From the NCBI RefSeq assembly GCF_001642475.1, contig NW_019173969.1, positions 186,001-250,000 of the forward strand: a DNA stretch of 64,000 nt. The letters run 5' to 3'. This stretch comes from Fonsecaea monophora. Taxonomy: Eukaryota; Ascomycota; Eurotiomycetes; Chaetothyriales; Herpotrichiellaceae. Below, in pieces: positions 42,429-56,206 of the stretch. Under the pieces are notes generated by a model, which did no database searches, had not been told where the DNA came from, and saw only the letters and a list, made by a program, of their open reading frames with translations. Both the position numbers and the translations under genes were made by a program. Position 1 is the first letter of the stretch. Every line of letters begins with the position of its first letter.

Positions 42429-45400
42429 ATGGACACCACGAATGCCAAACTGCTCCGTGCAGTCGTCAACCACGTGGTTCTTCCGCCCAATCTACCCGAA
42501 AAAGTCGACAACAACCTTGAAGAGATTAATCGGGATCTTCTGCTGCGCGTCCGGGATGCCTGCCTTGAGTTGGATACAGTCACCAAAGGCGAATTCCAGC
42601 AACAGTTGGGCCTCCTACAGAGCTCACTGGATCATTGTCAAAACATCCACGCCTCGGTACATCTTGACAGCCTTCAACTCCAGCGTGCATTCCGGAGACT
42701 GCAAATCGGAGAGGTTCTCGTCATTCACATTAGCGAGCAGAACGCAGGACTCTTGGTTAGACATGGTAACAGGTAAGCAAGCTCAACCTCAAGAACGTTG
42801 CTTCAATTGCAGTCCTGACAAAGTCTTCAGTTCCTTCAAGGACCATGTCGTTTTTGAAGCCTTTGAAGTCTCTGCAAAGTCCCAAAAAGTTCTCGAGTCC
42901 CTGAGCGCACTGCAATGGGACTTTCCCACCTCCGCCGCGGCTATACCGGCTGATGTCTTCGCCGACGAAAGCTTCCAGCAAAACCTTGCCGAATTTCTGC
43001 AGAAAGCGAGTCTAGAAAGAGTCGATAGATTTGGAGCGGTCGTTTACAAAGCCAACTCACCGGCCCTTGAGACACGGGACACAAACGACCCTGCTCTAGT
43101 CACTGGTCTATTGATCACGTTGCTGGAGGGGATGGGCCAGCTGACCGCTACCTCTCCCATCCGCAAACGTGTCAGAGACGAAGTTTGCCGGAAAGACTCG
43201 GGCATCCCATGGAGAAGATCGCCGTTTTGGCTGCTTCTGCGGGTGGGCATCTTGCGTCTCCTGGAGCAAGCGACATGTCATTCGATCTCAAACGCCCTGT
43301 ACAAAGCCCTGATGTGTGTCCTCCACGCCAAATTGTTGGGTCAGGTAGTCGGCTCTCAGGCTCCTGAACTCAGCCATCTCCTCCTGAGAAAGCTTGGTCG
43401 ACGAGTAGCAAAATTGGAGAAGGATAGAGCTCTTGTTCCAGCTTCAGAGTCCAGGATATCACACGCTTACAGTGTCCTTTTGGATAATCTTCGTCCTTTT
43501 TTCTTTGCCACGACAAAGCATGCGACATGTCAACTCCAAAGCGTCTGGAACAGTCACAAGTCGAAAATTCGGCGTTGGATCACTCCACTGAAGACACGAC
43601 AGGCCAGACCGGAGCACATGAAGCTCAGCTTGACGAATAGCGCTCTTTATTTTGACCACCTGAATCAGCACCCACCTCTCAGGATCGCACACGGAGGATC
43701 ATATGCCATACCGCCCACACTGCTGGACTTTCTTAAGAAGTACTCGGAGCTCACGGAGCTGGAGGAAGGAATCTTGACCCGAAACACTCCAGTCGTTGCC
43801 GCCAACCATAAGACGTGGGTAGATTCAAGCATACAGCTTGCAAAACAAATCGAAACTTACCTTGGCAAATCGATCGACTCATTCGAGGTGGGAACAGAAG
43901 ATCGCAGTTGCATGATCCTAACGACAATGTGGCTATGGGTTGCGATGGACAATCTGCTATGTCGCTTTATGCCCGAGTTCTCCAGGTCCAACCCAGTCTT
44001 CGCCCCACAAATTCTTGACTGTCTACGGCTTTCCTCGTACTCTGACCTGCGTCGCCTCAAGCAGGTTCAGACCTACCTTGCTCAGCGTCACTCTGGTGAC
44101 ACGGATACTGTCTCCTCGCGGACCGTCTTGGACCCTCCTATTTCAGGCTGTTTTGCTGATCGGTTCTACGAAAGTCTGCCCTCACATTCCGAGATTCACC
44201 TACTGCATCAAAGTATTGAGCAGACAGAGCAGACACGAAAGCAGGAGAAAGAGATGGAATGGACAGAAAAAGATACGAATCATCGACAATTGATGAGAGA
44301 GATCTCCGCCGCGGTTTGCCAATTCACCTTTGTTGGCCCCCTGCTGATTCCAGAGCATGATGAACACAAATGCAAGAAATGCATCTTGACGAAAGCTGCT
44401 GCCAAGCTTCGTATAGAAAGAATTGAAAAGCCAATGCCTCCAAACCGTGGTGAAGGAAGAGCTGTACTGCTGGAACTGCTCTGCCCCGCCGCTTACGCTG
44501 CATACCGCGAAGCCACATGGGCTATCGTCGCCAGGCTTGCGCTTCCAAACATTGAAAAAACAAAGAGTGAACCTCTCACCATGGTTGAAGGCTACTACGC
44601 CGAATTTCGCAGAGCACGGCGGCCGAACGCTAGCAAGAAAGGACTCACTCTGGCCTCCCGAACGAAATCGTTCTTGCACACGCACTACCGATTCGCAAAC
44701 TTCCCCATTTCCTGGGAAAGAGTTACTGTCAACAATGGACTAAGATTCGAGTACTACGATTGCACACGTAAAGTGTGGCTTGCCGAACATACACATCGAG
44801 TTACATTCAGCCACCACTGTATGATTCCTCTCCCTCGGCACAGCCCTTTTGCCAGAATCGCTTTCCCTCCTAGGATTCTACCTGAAAATGGTGACAATGG
44901 ATCCGCTAAAAGCGTATGTGTTACTCGTCGGCGAGCTATTGCGAAATACTTGAGTGCTGATGCCGATATCACATCTAACGAAATCCTCGCCGGGCTGCCT
45001 CGGTGCCCTCAGGCTCTCGGTTTTCCAGAATTCCTGGCCTTTCAAGGACTCATATGCGGCAACGGTCGTTTGTGGCAGGCGATTCTTGTTGAGCTAGGCT
45101 CCTCGAATCTCAACTTCAGCTCCGAGGCAGTCATGATTTTGACTAAATCATTGATTTGTCGAACCGGTCCTATGAGCGAAGACACGGACCATGTGGCAAA
45201 TGCTGTCTTTCGCGATCCTAGCTTTTGCAGAGCTCTGTTGAGCCAGACTGCACGACGTCTGCAGATGATAAGCTCAAACCCAAGTGAGCATTACTGTATG
45301 GAAATCTTGATCAGCTTGATCCTGAAAGTGGATGCTGTCGGAGACAACGGCTCGTGCGAACAAACTTCGCAGTTGCTTGAAGTGGCCAGAGGAATCACCA

Positions 45401-48400
45401 TTCAGTGGATCAGGATGCTCCGTAAGGAGTTCTGTAACACAACGAACGACAATGCCTCCGCGCGAATCTCATATTTGATTCTGTGGGCTGCTTTGTTGTG
45501 CAGACGAACATTCTCCGTATTCACCCAAGGACAGCCGATGAGCCTCCAACCGTTGACGATTGATGTCGTAGGGGTGCAAGACAACAACACAGTCCTCATT
45601 CCTTTACCAGCACTGACCTCACTCCTGGAATCTTCCATCGCTCTACACGAAAATCAACCAGTTGATCCAGAGAAACTCCAACCCATACTTCGCAGCACGT
45701 TGATTCGCGACATCAAAATGATTTTCCGTCTTCAGGATTGTCTGGAACGTTCGCTGGAGAAGTATCCCAGCTCTTTGATCATCGCCGCAGTCCAAGCAAA
45801 TGTGATGAGCCGTGAAGCTATATCTATCCGATCGACGTCATTCAGTTTTGTGGAGAATTCAGACGGGAAGTGGGCAAGCTTGAAGCTTCCAGGCAGTCGA
45901 CGCACGGAACCGCAAGTCATCCAGTTTCACCTCATTGCAGGAACGGTTCTGCTAAACGGTAGGACTGTCGAAAAGGAGCTTCCGCACGAGATTCGCCGCT
46001 CGGCAGGACTATGCCGCCTTTTCCCACACCAAAAACTCATTGTCTGGCCCTCCGCTGCCCATGGAATGACCTACAAGGTTGGTTTTGACATCGAAGGCCA
46101 CGAGGTCCACCTCGGATTTCGGCAGGATGTCCTCGTTGTCCGTGCTTGGACGAAAGATGCAGTACTCGAGTTCATACCGGGTGACATTTTCACGAATGAA
46201 GCGTCCTCTGATATTCCCGCATCATTGATTGAAAGTTGTGTTCATTGGCTCAACTTGGGCGAGAATGTCATCGAGGTCAGGAAGGAGCCGCGAATATGGA
46301 GATCTATACAGTCGAACTGGAAAATCGATCTCCGCAGCTTCATGGCCAAGCGCAGAGACTCGATACTACTTGATCCAGGCAGTAACCTCGTTCATCACTT
46401 TGCGAGTATGTTCAAGGGGTTCGAGGATCCACGACACATCACGGTATTCCAGCCTCTTCGGGGTGCGATTCAGGTCGAGCTTCGTCGCTTCGAGCTCACT
46501 TTCTTTGTCAACATCGACGGCTTCTTGGAATGCCAACAGTTTCGGGCGGAGATCGACGTGAACCAGGATGCAGGAACTTGGTATGGCCTTACCTCGAAGA
46601 TCGTCCTCCGCGACGTCGATAACCGGAGACGCCGAAGTGTCATCGTGCCATTAGGATCTCCGACAGTGCAGCGTAGAGGAATCCATGTGAACGTCGAGAT
46701 TCGAAACAGCGATCCTGTTTACGCTCGTTACTTCTTGGACGACGTACTGGGAAGGGTGACCTGTGCATCAGAACCGAGACTGTTTTACACCAAAGCGTTG
46801 CTGCACGCATATACCTCCTTCTGTCTTCCAGACCCGCTGACAGGTAGGACGGGGACTGAGGAGGCGTGCCATATTCTGCAGTCCGGGAGCTCTCAGCCGT
46901 ATGGACCGCTCAATGACGCCAATAGACAGCTCCTCGATACCATTGCGAAATTGGCTCCAGTGCGGCAATACTACCCGCCAGACCTCCGGAGGCTAGAAAA
47001 GGTGTTATGGAACGAAAATCTCACATGTTGCATACAGCATGACCAATATCGCTCGCTCGTTGCTGAGATCAACCAAAAGTCCGTACTACTTTCTCAGTTT
47101 GACTTGGACCACGATATCGCCCCTGAGACCCAGGATTTATCGGGAGCAATGGACAACGTGGACACTGAAGAATCCATTCCGCATCTTTCTAAGAGAAGTC
47201 AGGCTCGTCAAGGGCTTTATCAGCAGCCCCGTGCAGCGACGACCAGTCCTGGAGATGCTCCGGACCTGTCCTATAATCCACGTGGTTATCAAAACTACCA
47301 ACGAAGCCAAGAGCACGTTTTCCAGGCTGCTCGCTTGATTCATACGTGGCCAGCTAAAGTGCCCTCTCCAACATTGTTGTCGTTGATGTTTCAGAACTGG
47401 CCTTCTATCGGTGGCTATGGCGACGATTCTGTCAGATTTGAACCAGTGCGGCTGACGGAGTGCCTCGATGTTGATCTTGCCTCCTCTTGGGGCCAGTTGG
47501 TCAACTTTTATCGCATGGAAGGCCGCCCGGAAGCAAAGTACAAACTCATTTTTCTGACGGCCCTGATATGTTTCAGAGAAGAAATCAACATGAGGGCAGT
47601 CCAGACCCTTGTCGCCTTCGCAATCCTGGATGATCTCAAGAACATCGACTTACCGTCTTGGCCTTCGTACACGCAATTCCGCCCTGGGTTTCGTCCAAAG
47701 ACTGACTATTTCCGACAACTGTTGATCCCATGTACCCGATCCTTCTCAGCGGTACAGATACTATCACATACTCAGAAAGACAGGAAGGCTGTCGATACTG
47801 CAAGAAAGGAGCATGAAGCTAGAGCTCTGAAACAGCTCGATGCTCTCACAGAATTCGCGTGCCATCAGTGGCCATGCCCTCAGCCGAACTTCGAAGGGTT
47901 TACAACGGATGTCTTAGACTTGGCCACAGCTTCGGCATTGATTGCAAGAGAGTGGAGTGCCATGTTTCGAAACCACGAATTTGAAGAGCATATACAGCAA
48001 GTTCAGGATGTCTTGGATAAACATCGCTCGCCCCTGCCAACAAGAAGGAAGATCCAAATCAATCACTCTTCGTCACCATCTGCGCCACGAGGATTTCCAT
48101 TGATATGCTCTCACTTGCTCGAGAAGGAGGGGCCGAGGATGGCAAATCAGGATGCCGTGGTTCAGAATCCAGCTTCCTGCACAAAGAGAACAGCCGTCAA
48201 TCACACCAGTCACGACATCCACGAGTTGAGACGGATTGTTCAACAAATGCCTATGTCAAAATCCTTTGTTAGGCATGAATACCTTCGCGGCCTGCTCAAT
48301 TCGATATCGGCCCTCGAAAGCCATCGAGCAAGACCTGTCGAAGAAATTTCAAGGTTTGATATGAATCAGCTGAATCATTTTATCGCCGAGGCAGAGAATG

Positions 48401-51400
48401 CAGTGAGTTCGCGATTTGATATGCTGGTACAGGCTTTCCAGAGAGACGAGCCTGGAGCGACATGGCTTCATGCAGTTGGGATGTGGCCTTTAACAACCTA
48501 TGTATCTGTCCTCGAGACTCTGCGCAGCAACAGTTCCATTCCACTAACAGCATCAATGCGAGCCGCTGTCGTTGATTTTGGCGTTGCAATCACTCAGTTG
48601 CAGCGATTTCTTCGCATACAGGACGCATCTCTTCGCGGAAAGTCTCATCTTAACGAAGAATTGAAAAACGCGGGTCATTCGAATTGGAATCCGAATGAAT
48701 ATCCCGACTGGTTACTTCTAGAGATCGATACAAACACTCTCATCCGTCCCATTCAGGTCGAGGTCGCACTGGCCACCATATCGCCGGCGTCTGGATCAAA
48801 CTCGGTACTACAACTAAACATGGGCCAGGGAAAGACGTCAACAATCATTCCTCTGGTTGCGTCTGTCTTAGCGAATGGTCAGTCACTGTGCAGAATTGTC
48901 GTTCCTAAGGCTCTGCTGTTACAGACTGCACAGCTACTGCAATTACGACTGGGCGGACTCTTGGGGAGAGAACTACTCCATGTGCCGTTTTCCCGCCGCA
49001 CTCCCTCCAATCCAGAAAATATTCAGGCGTATGGGGAGATCCACAAAGCCATTTTGAAAAGTTCCGGCGTCATCATAGCACTTCCAGAACACATCATGTC
49101 TTTCATGCTCTCTGGTCAACAACGGCTGGTGGATGAGAAAACCCAAGAAGCCACCCAGATGATCAAAGTGCAAAAGTGGCTTACGAGAAAGAGCAGAGAT
49201 GTATTCGATGAAAGCGATTTTACAATGGCAGTCAAGACGCAACTTATCTATCCATCCGGCCCGCAAATTACTGTCGATGGCGGCAACTATCGTTGGGAGG
49301 CAATAGAAGCCATCCTCAAGCTTGCCGAGTCACACTTGTATGTGCTGGAGCGGTCGCATGAATCGAGTATTCAACTGGTCCGTCGCGAGACTGGGGGCTT
49401 TCCGTTCACCTACTTCCTCCGGAATGACGTCCAAAATGCGCTGATCCAGCGGATCGCGAAGGACATCTGCAGTGGGCGAACACCGCTGTTGAACGCAGAG
49501 AACTTCTCTTCGTCTGAGATAGAGGCCATAAGATCGTTCATTACAGAGGCAAGACCGCATCAAGCTGTGAATGCGTGCATCTCGGACATTTACAAGAGCA
49601 GCCAGACTGACGGTAGCATCATATATCTCCTTCGTGGCCTCCTTGTTCACCGGATCCTCATCCTCACGCTGAGCAGACGATGGAACGTCCAGTATGGTCT
49701 CCATCCCCTGCGAGATCCAGTGGCGGTCCCATATCTAGCCAAGGGTGTCCCGTCACATCTTGCTGAATGGGGTCACGTTGATGTGTCATTACTTTTCACT
49801 TGTCTCTCTTTCTACTACCAAGGACTATCTCCACAGCAGCTAAAACAGAGCCTGGAGCAGATTCTAAAATCGGATGACCCGGCGAGGGAATATGAACAAT
49901 GGACCCGGGACAGCACCAGACTGCCCGATCGACTTCGAGATTGGACGTCCATCAATCTTGAAGACAGCCTCCAGCTGTTGGAAATATGGCGCGGTGTCTG
50001 CCACAACATTGCGGCGATCGACTATTTCCTCAACAACTTTGTGTTTCCGAAACACGCCAAGCAGTTCAAGGTCAAGCTCCAAGCCAGTGGATGGGATCTT
50101 CCTTTAGCTGGCAGCGGAAGCAGCCTGACCACAGGCTTCAGTGGCACCAACGACAACCGCTTGTGCTTGCCGCTGACCATCAAACAGGACGACTTGGCGG
50201 AATTGGCGCATACCAACGCTGAGGTCTTGACTTATCTGTTACAAGACCGGAACCGGCAATACAGCCTTGCAGGCTGGAGAGATGTCTCCCACGGACGGAG
50301 CGTCTACCGAAGACTGAGCGAGCCGGATCTTTTAGGCAAGCTGTTTCACAAGAAAATCCGCATATTGATCGACTCTGGTGCAATCATCTTGGAGATGACC
50401 AACGCGACGCTGGCAAAGATGTGGCTTGATATCGATACAGAGGCAACAGCTGCCGTGTATTTCGACGAAAATAACAAAGCCACTGTCTTGTCTCGAAGTG
50501 GGCGACGCATTCCCTTACTGGCATCACCCTTTGCAGATGATATGAGCGGCTGTCTCGTGTACCTAGATGAATCTCACACTCGAGGCACAGATATGAAATT
50601 CCCGCCCGATGCTCGAGGTGCAGTGACGCTCAGTCTCGGTCAAACCAAAGACCACACCGTTCAAGCCGTCATGCGTCTTCGGCAACTGGCAACCACTCAA
50701 TCGGTCACGTTTTTCGCGCCACCGGAGGTCCACCAGTCGATTTTGGACTTTCGTAACAAAGGGGAACACTGGCATCTCACCTCTCGTGATGTGGTGTGCT
50801 GGCTTCTAGAACAAACCTGTCAGGGCCTTGAAAACCTCCAACCACTCTATTATGCTCAAGGCCTAAACTACTGCCGGCGAACACAAGCGGAGCGTGACCA
50901 CCCCCTATTCCTGACGCATCCAGCTGAGCGACTTGCCTACTTGAACGCTCTTCGGAGCTACGAACAGCATTCTCTGCAAGCTCTTTACGAGCCACGTTCG
51001 GCGAAACATCGAAAACGTGTTCGAGATGAAAAGTTCGATGAAAGTCTTACCAAGCATGTCAACCAGCTCGAACGACGACGGAAAGCCTTTCAGGACTCCG
51101 GAAATGCCGTGCACGCCTCAGCGTTGCAGGAGGTTGAGCAGGAACGTGAAGTTGCCGTGGAAGTGGAAACAATCCGTGAAAGACAAAACCCGTTATACTT
51201 CCACCCTCAGACCTTTTCCGGACTCGCCGCAGAGATCAGACATTTTGTACAGACGGGGTCGCTAAGGGCTGATGACAAGGTCTGCGAAAGAGTGTTTTCG
51301 TACATGGCTCGGACTGAGACAAGCCTGAAATATCCCGCCAGTCTCCCGGCGACCCCACAACTGCTTGTCTCTGCGGAATTCCGGCGTGCGGTCATAGTGC

Positions 51401-52358
51401 CTTCAGGCAGACCTAATGATGACTTCTTGGTAAGTACGTCGTATCCATCGCTGTTCTTTACTGACCTTAAACGCAGCGCGACGTCCAGTACATTCTCTGG
51501 AGTCTGGCCACAGAAACAGCAATCCTCGTGAGCCCGGAAGAGGCAGAGATTTTGAATGACCTCTGCCGGAATGCCCCGAAGAGGGTGGTACATCTTCTGA
51601 CTTACGCGGCGCCTGTCACGCAGAAGATGCTCCAGTTCAACGACTTGAATTACTATGCCGTACCACCGCTCCCACTGGGCTGGTCCGCACCGACGTGGCT
51701 GAAGATCCAGGTTGGCATATTTGCCGGTCGTCTATACTTTCCGTTCAAAGAACTCGAGCAGATCCGGTCCTTTTTGGGGCTGCAAGATAGTCAACTAATC
51801 CACACCCACAATGGACTGGATTCGGCCATTGAAGAATTGCATATTGATGACGTGGGCACTTCCGATGACAACCAGACTCTTGCGAGTGAACAACAACAGA
51901 TGGCCAGTGACGTGGCAGAAACCAAGCAGGCCCAGGCCGCGAAGGTGGAAGCTACCAAGATGCTGATCTTCCTGCACGCATGGCTTGGTACCAGGAGTCG
52001 GGGTCAGGACTTTACTCACACTCCAATGGGATACATTTGTGCACGGAAACTATTGACAGAGGATCACCCATTCTTCCGGACGGTCGCCGACGAATGGGTC
52101 AGGACCAAAGTCATTCACGGCATATCTGAGGACAATTCGGACAATCAGGTTGGCACGCAGGATGGCGATCAGGATAATACATCCGATCTGGAGGATGAGG
52201 AGTTGGATGAGCGGCAGAAACTGACGGAGGAAGAATTGAGACAATCGGAGGAGATGAATTCAGGACAAGAAGAAGATATCACCGTCCCGGCGGTTGATGA
52301 CGACAATCAGGAAGTTACTGAGAGTGACGGTGCAGAGCTGATGTTTGATGATGATTGA
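42429..52358 (+). CDS. Giant DUF3638/DUF3645 protein with helicase-like ATPase motifs, three exons
   Basis: Reconstructed as join(42429..42772,42813..51429,51477..52358), about 3280 residues. Intron 1 is 40 bp (phase 2), intron 2 is 47 bp (phase 0). The first 1900 residues are helical and poorly characterised; a His/Cys group (EHDEHKCKKC) sits near residue 630. The conserved part begins with QLNMGQGKTSTIIPLV, where MGQGKTS (2118-2124) is a Walker A motif in the DUF3638 region, followed by RDVFDESD (2247-2250). DUF3645 is visible as VPYLAKGVPSHLAEWGHVDV near 2413. Later, DESHTRGTD (2700-2708) and VQAVMRLR (2731-2738) resemble SF2 helicase motifs V and VI. The C terminus is strongly acidic. Fungal relatives are widely auto-annotated as ubiquitinyl hydrolase; I see no cysteine-protease signature and regard that label as unproven. 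Other in-frame introns within the 8.6 kb exon cannot be excluded. Confidence 0.87.
42773..42812 (+). other. 40 bp intron in the giant DUF3638 gene
   Basis: GTAAGC at 42773 and TTGCAG ending at 42812. Removal joins AG to T (Ser) and keeps the frame from HGN into SPDKVFSSFKDH. Translating through the intron meets a stop at once. It is near the lower size limit for ascomycete introns. Confidence 0.75.
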
Positions 52359-53812
52359 AGACCTGTTGGTGACCTTGGGGATATGTTGGCTGGCAGAGAA
52401 GGTCTCGTTGGTTGTTCGAATGGCATTCGTCAGGTCAACCATCGGATGTTGTCAAACGTGCTGATCGACCAGGCATGTCCAGGGGATGGATGGAAGAGTG
52501 TATGATTTGGAAACAACATGTGCTTTGCATTGCCTCTGAGAGGTGTTTCAAAGTGTATTGAGCTGGAGCTGAGAGTCTGGGATTGAGCTTAGCTTTGTCG
52601 GTCCACGAGTCTGGCGAAAAGGACCAATGCCTCGATTTCATGTATCAAGGAACCACAGAACAGAGCAGAACAGAACAGTGTCGTGCGTTTGTGCCAGAGA
52701 AAAGGATTTCTTCCATCCTATTTACAGGTGTCATAGATCCCGCACCCAATGCTCTCGATGCATGCCGCTGGGTTTCACAGAGTATTCCGCCGTAAACATT
52801 GACGATTGCATGGATTTTTAAGCCTGTGAGAGACTCGAGGAAGGGTATGTATTTATGGCTGTGTGTTTTGTGCTTGTATGTGTTTGTCTATCCACCTCAG
52901 GTATGTTTGTATGTATGTATGTACTCGGAGTAGATGATCCCCTTGTATGCATGCCCGTGTGTGTGCGTTTCTGTCTATCTGTCGTGACCCCTTCTTCTCC
53001 GGCTCTCATTTCTCTCATCTCTCTCTATATCTCTCTCTATTGCCCTTCCGTGACCGCAGTACTTGGTAAACCAGCGTCCCCTTCCCAGAGGACGAGAACC
53101 CCTTGTCAATCCCCAAGCCTAGCTCCAGCCCCTGGACCACTTATCGTGCACAAGGCTATAGGGCTATAGGGCTGTAAGGCTGTAGGGCTGCGGTGGAAAA
53201 TAGACGACGCCTGATAATTCGATGATGGATCCACCTGCGTGTGTCCAAAGCCTAGACCGTGCAAACATACAAACGTCCAAAAACAACAACAAATCGCCTG
53301 CATGTGCTCCGTTGGGCGTCTTAGGCGTCGTGCTTGTTTGCTATGCTGCATCAACGTGGCAAGATCCGGGGTTTGTGGTGAGAGCTGTGGCAGTGTGGCA
53401 GTTTGCAGTTTGATGGCAAACTGCGCAACTCGAGTACATGTCAACTGTATGTTTGTGTGATATGTTTGCTCCCGTAGTAGAAACCCATACAAGGGCCCCA
53501 ACCAAGACATTGTGTAGCCATCATGTACAGAGATACAGAGATACAAAGAGAAAAGCCGGTGCGGGTGATTGATTGACTGGGAGGTGGTGGGCAAGGCTGC
53601 CCCGACAGAGAAAGACCACCTTGTCACTGTCACCGCCATCACCATCACCATCACCACCACTGCCCCTGAGTGCCAAGCGAAAAAACTCCTCAGCTCAAAA
53701 GCTGCTTGTCGTGTTCTCGTACACATTCTCTCCCCAAATAGCTTCCTACACAGCCCCTCAATACCGACTGTTCAATACGGTCCGATTTTCTCCGGGAACC
53801 AAGAAAAGTGCA
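52359..53812. other. Intergenic region between the giant gene and PAL
   Basis: About 1.45 kb with no supported gene. It contains TGTATG-type repeats near 52904-52922, CT-rich tracts at 53000-53040 and a short tandem array at 53152-53191. The 206-codon minus-strand frame at 53106-53726 is low complexity and not called. Confidence 0.5.
53152..53191. repeat. Degenerate tandem GGCTATAG/GGCTGTAG array
   Basis: Four to five units of about eight to nine bases with T/C and A/G variation. Located about 620 bp upstream of the PAL start; no known function. Confidence 0.75.
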
Positions 53813-56206
53813 ATGACGGTCAACCCGCCGTCACCTGGCCGATCTCGCACAGGCAAAAAACGCCCAACGCCGCATCTCAACGCGACATGTGAGCTCGTGG
53901 CACGCGTCCAGGTGTTGGCCAGGGAAGGCGACGTGGAGATAAATGGACATGAGCTCGACATTGCCACCGTAGTCGCTGTGTCGAGGTGCGTTGCTCCCAG
54001 CCAGGAAGCCTGCGCAGACAGACATTTCCTCTAACCACGGAGCTCCAGATTTGGCTGCAAGCCGTTTATCGAGCGAACTCCCGAGCTGCTGGAAAACATC
54101 GAAGCAGGACAAGACATTCTGTACGCTCACCTCGGAGGTGGTAGCAAGCTTTATGGTGAGCTCAGTGACAGGATTTGTAACCGCATGGATCCCTCCCCGA
54201 GGCTGACAGGGCACCAAACAACAGGCATCAACACCGGCTTTGGAGGCAGTGCGGACCTTCGCACCAACGAGCTGCTCTCCCTCCAGCGAGCTCTGATCCA
54301 ACATCAACAGTCGGCCGTCCTCACCCCAAGAGATCTCGGAGCAGTGCACGATGGCCACGAAGAGACCAGCCCCCATTCCATGCCTTCAGCGTGGGTCAGG
54401 GGTGCCATGCTGGTACGGTGTAACACCAACATCCGCGGCCACTCGGCCATCAGCCTGCAGATTGCCGACACTCTTGTGGAGTTTGTCCGGAGAGATATGA
54501 CACCCATAGTGCCTCTCAGGGGTTCAATCTCCGCGTCTGGTGACCTCATGCCACTCTCATACATTGCTGGAGCCTTGCAAGGAAATCCAGACACATTCGT
54601 CCGAACCGGAAAAGGCAAGGATTTCAAGGTGATGACCGCTCGAGAAGCATTCAAAGAGATCGAGCGCTTGAATCTGGACGATGAGGCGAAGCATGGCAAG
54701 CAACTGGTCAATGGCAGGAGCATCGAATACTCACCCATCGTCCTCGGACCCAAGGAAGGGCTAGCATTGGTGAATGGGACTGCGCCTTCCGCTGCGGTGG
54801 CTTGTCTCGCGCTGTACGAGGCGAACCAGCTTGCAATCCTGTCGCAGCTCATCACCTGCCTTTCGTCGGAAGCTCTGGCGGGAAATGTCGAGTGGACTCA
54901 TGCATACATTGCAGACGTCCGTCCTCATGCCGGCCAAATTGAAGTCTCACGGAACCAGCGGTCTTTCTTCGAAGGATCCAGGCTCGTCGAGGGCCTCGAC
55001 CACGCCAATCGGCACAAGGAAGGGATTGTGCAGGATCGGTATTCCACGAGAACGTCCTCTCAGTGGATCGGTCCACTGCTGGAAGACTTGCTTCATGCGT
55101 CTGAGCAATTGAAGGTCGAGCTGAACTCGACGACCGACAACCCGATTGTTGACCTTCAAGCACGCGAGGTCCACTGCGGCGGCAATTTCCAGGCCACGTC
55201 CGTGACGATGGTTGCTGAGAAGATCAGACTGTGTCTCCAAATGATCGGGAAGATGCTCTTCGCCCAGACGAGCGAGCTGATCAATCCCGCCTACAACAAC
55301 GGGCTGCCACCAAACCTGGCCTCGGACGACCCCAGTCTCTCCTTTTTTGCCAAAGGCGTCGACATCAATATGGCGGCATATCAATCAGAGCTGGCCTTCC
55401 TGGCCAACCCAGTCAGTTCTCACGTGCAGTCGGCCGAAATGCACAACCAGGGGATCAACTCGCTCGCACTGATCTCGGCCCGCTATGCAATGCAGAGTGT
55501 TGAGATTGTCCACCTGATGTCAGCGTCGGCCATCTATGTTGGACTTCAGGGCGTCGATCTCCGAACCATGCACACGACCTTCCTAGCGCAGTTCAAGGAC
55601 GTTGCCGAGGCTACCGTCCGCAAGACCTTTAGATGCTGGATGGCGGACAATGAGATGAAGCTACTCGCAAGCGATATATGGGCGTCTATCCGTAAGACAT
55701 GGTATGCCACCGCCAGTAGTGACGCCGCAGATCGATGTGAGAAGGTCGCAAAGGCCACCGTGGAGCCGATCTTGAGCTGTCTGCACCAATTCGACCAGAA
55801 GTACCGCGACCAGGGATCTTGCCAGGAGCGATTTGCGCGCGAGCACAATGCCTGGCTGGAGGCGCTGCAGAAGGTCATGTACGACGCGTTCCTGCTCCAC
55901 CGGGCCAGCTTCTTCGACCGTCCCACGACACCCGAGTATCTAGGCAAAGGCACGAAGATACTGTACCGCTTCGTGCGGGAGGAGTTGGGCGTGCCGTTCC
56001 ACCGCGGCCACATCGAGGATCCTGTAATAAGGGATAGTCTGGACGGACGTCCTGTCAAGACGATCGGGTCGTGGATCTCTGTCATTTACGAGGCGCTGAG
56101 GGATGGAAGGCTGTACGATGTGGTGATGAAGGCAACGCAGAAGGGGACCTCCGCCACAATTGCCACGGCGGATGGACCGAGGATGGACTTGTCATCAGGA
56201 AGGTAA
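53813..56206 (+). CDS. Phenylalanine ammonia-lyase (PAL/HAL family), three exons
   Basis: Reconstructed as join(53813..53985,54049..54155,54225..56206), 753 residues. Intron 1 (phase 2, GTGCGT) and intron 2 (phase 1, GTGAGC) interrupt the N terminus; splicing restores KLYGINTGFGGSADLRT with the catalytic Tyr93. The Ala-Ser-Gly triad that makes the MIO prosthetic group is at 197-199 (SISASGDLMP). Other family blocks are NSTTDNPIVD, QDRYSTRTSSQW and ELINPAYNNGLPP. The residue pair in the aromatic-binding pocket is His120-Gln121 (ALIQHQQSAV), the combination found in fungal enzymes that also accept tyrosine. It deaminates phenylalanine to cinnamate, probably in the cytosol, for catabolism or phenylpropanoid-like products. 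No downstream phenylpropanoid genes are adjacent. A C-terminal extension contains the conserved LYRFVREELGVPF. Confidence 0.93.

Noticed and set aside
53106..53726. 206-codon minus-strand frame upstream of PAL
   Set aside because: Its content derives from trinucleotide-like CAC/CAT repeats and low-complexity DNA; no domain is visible.
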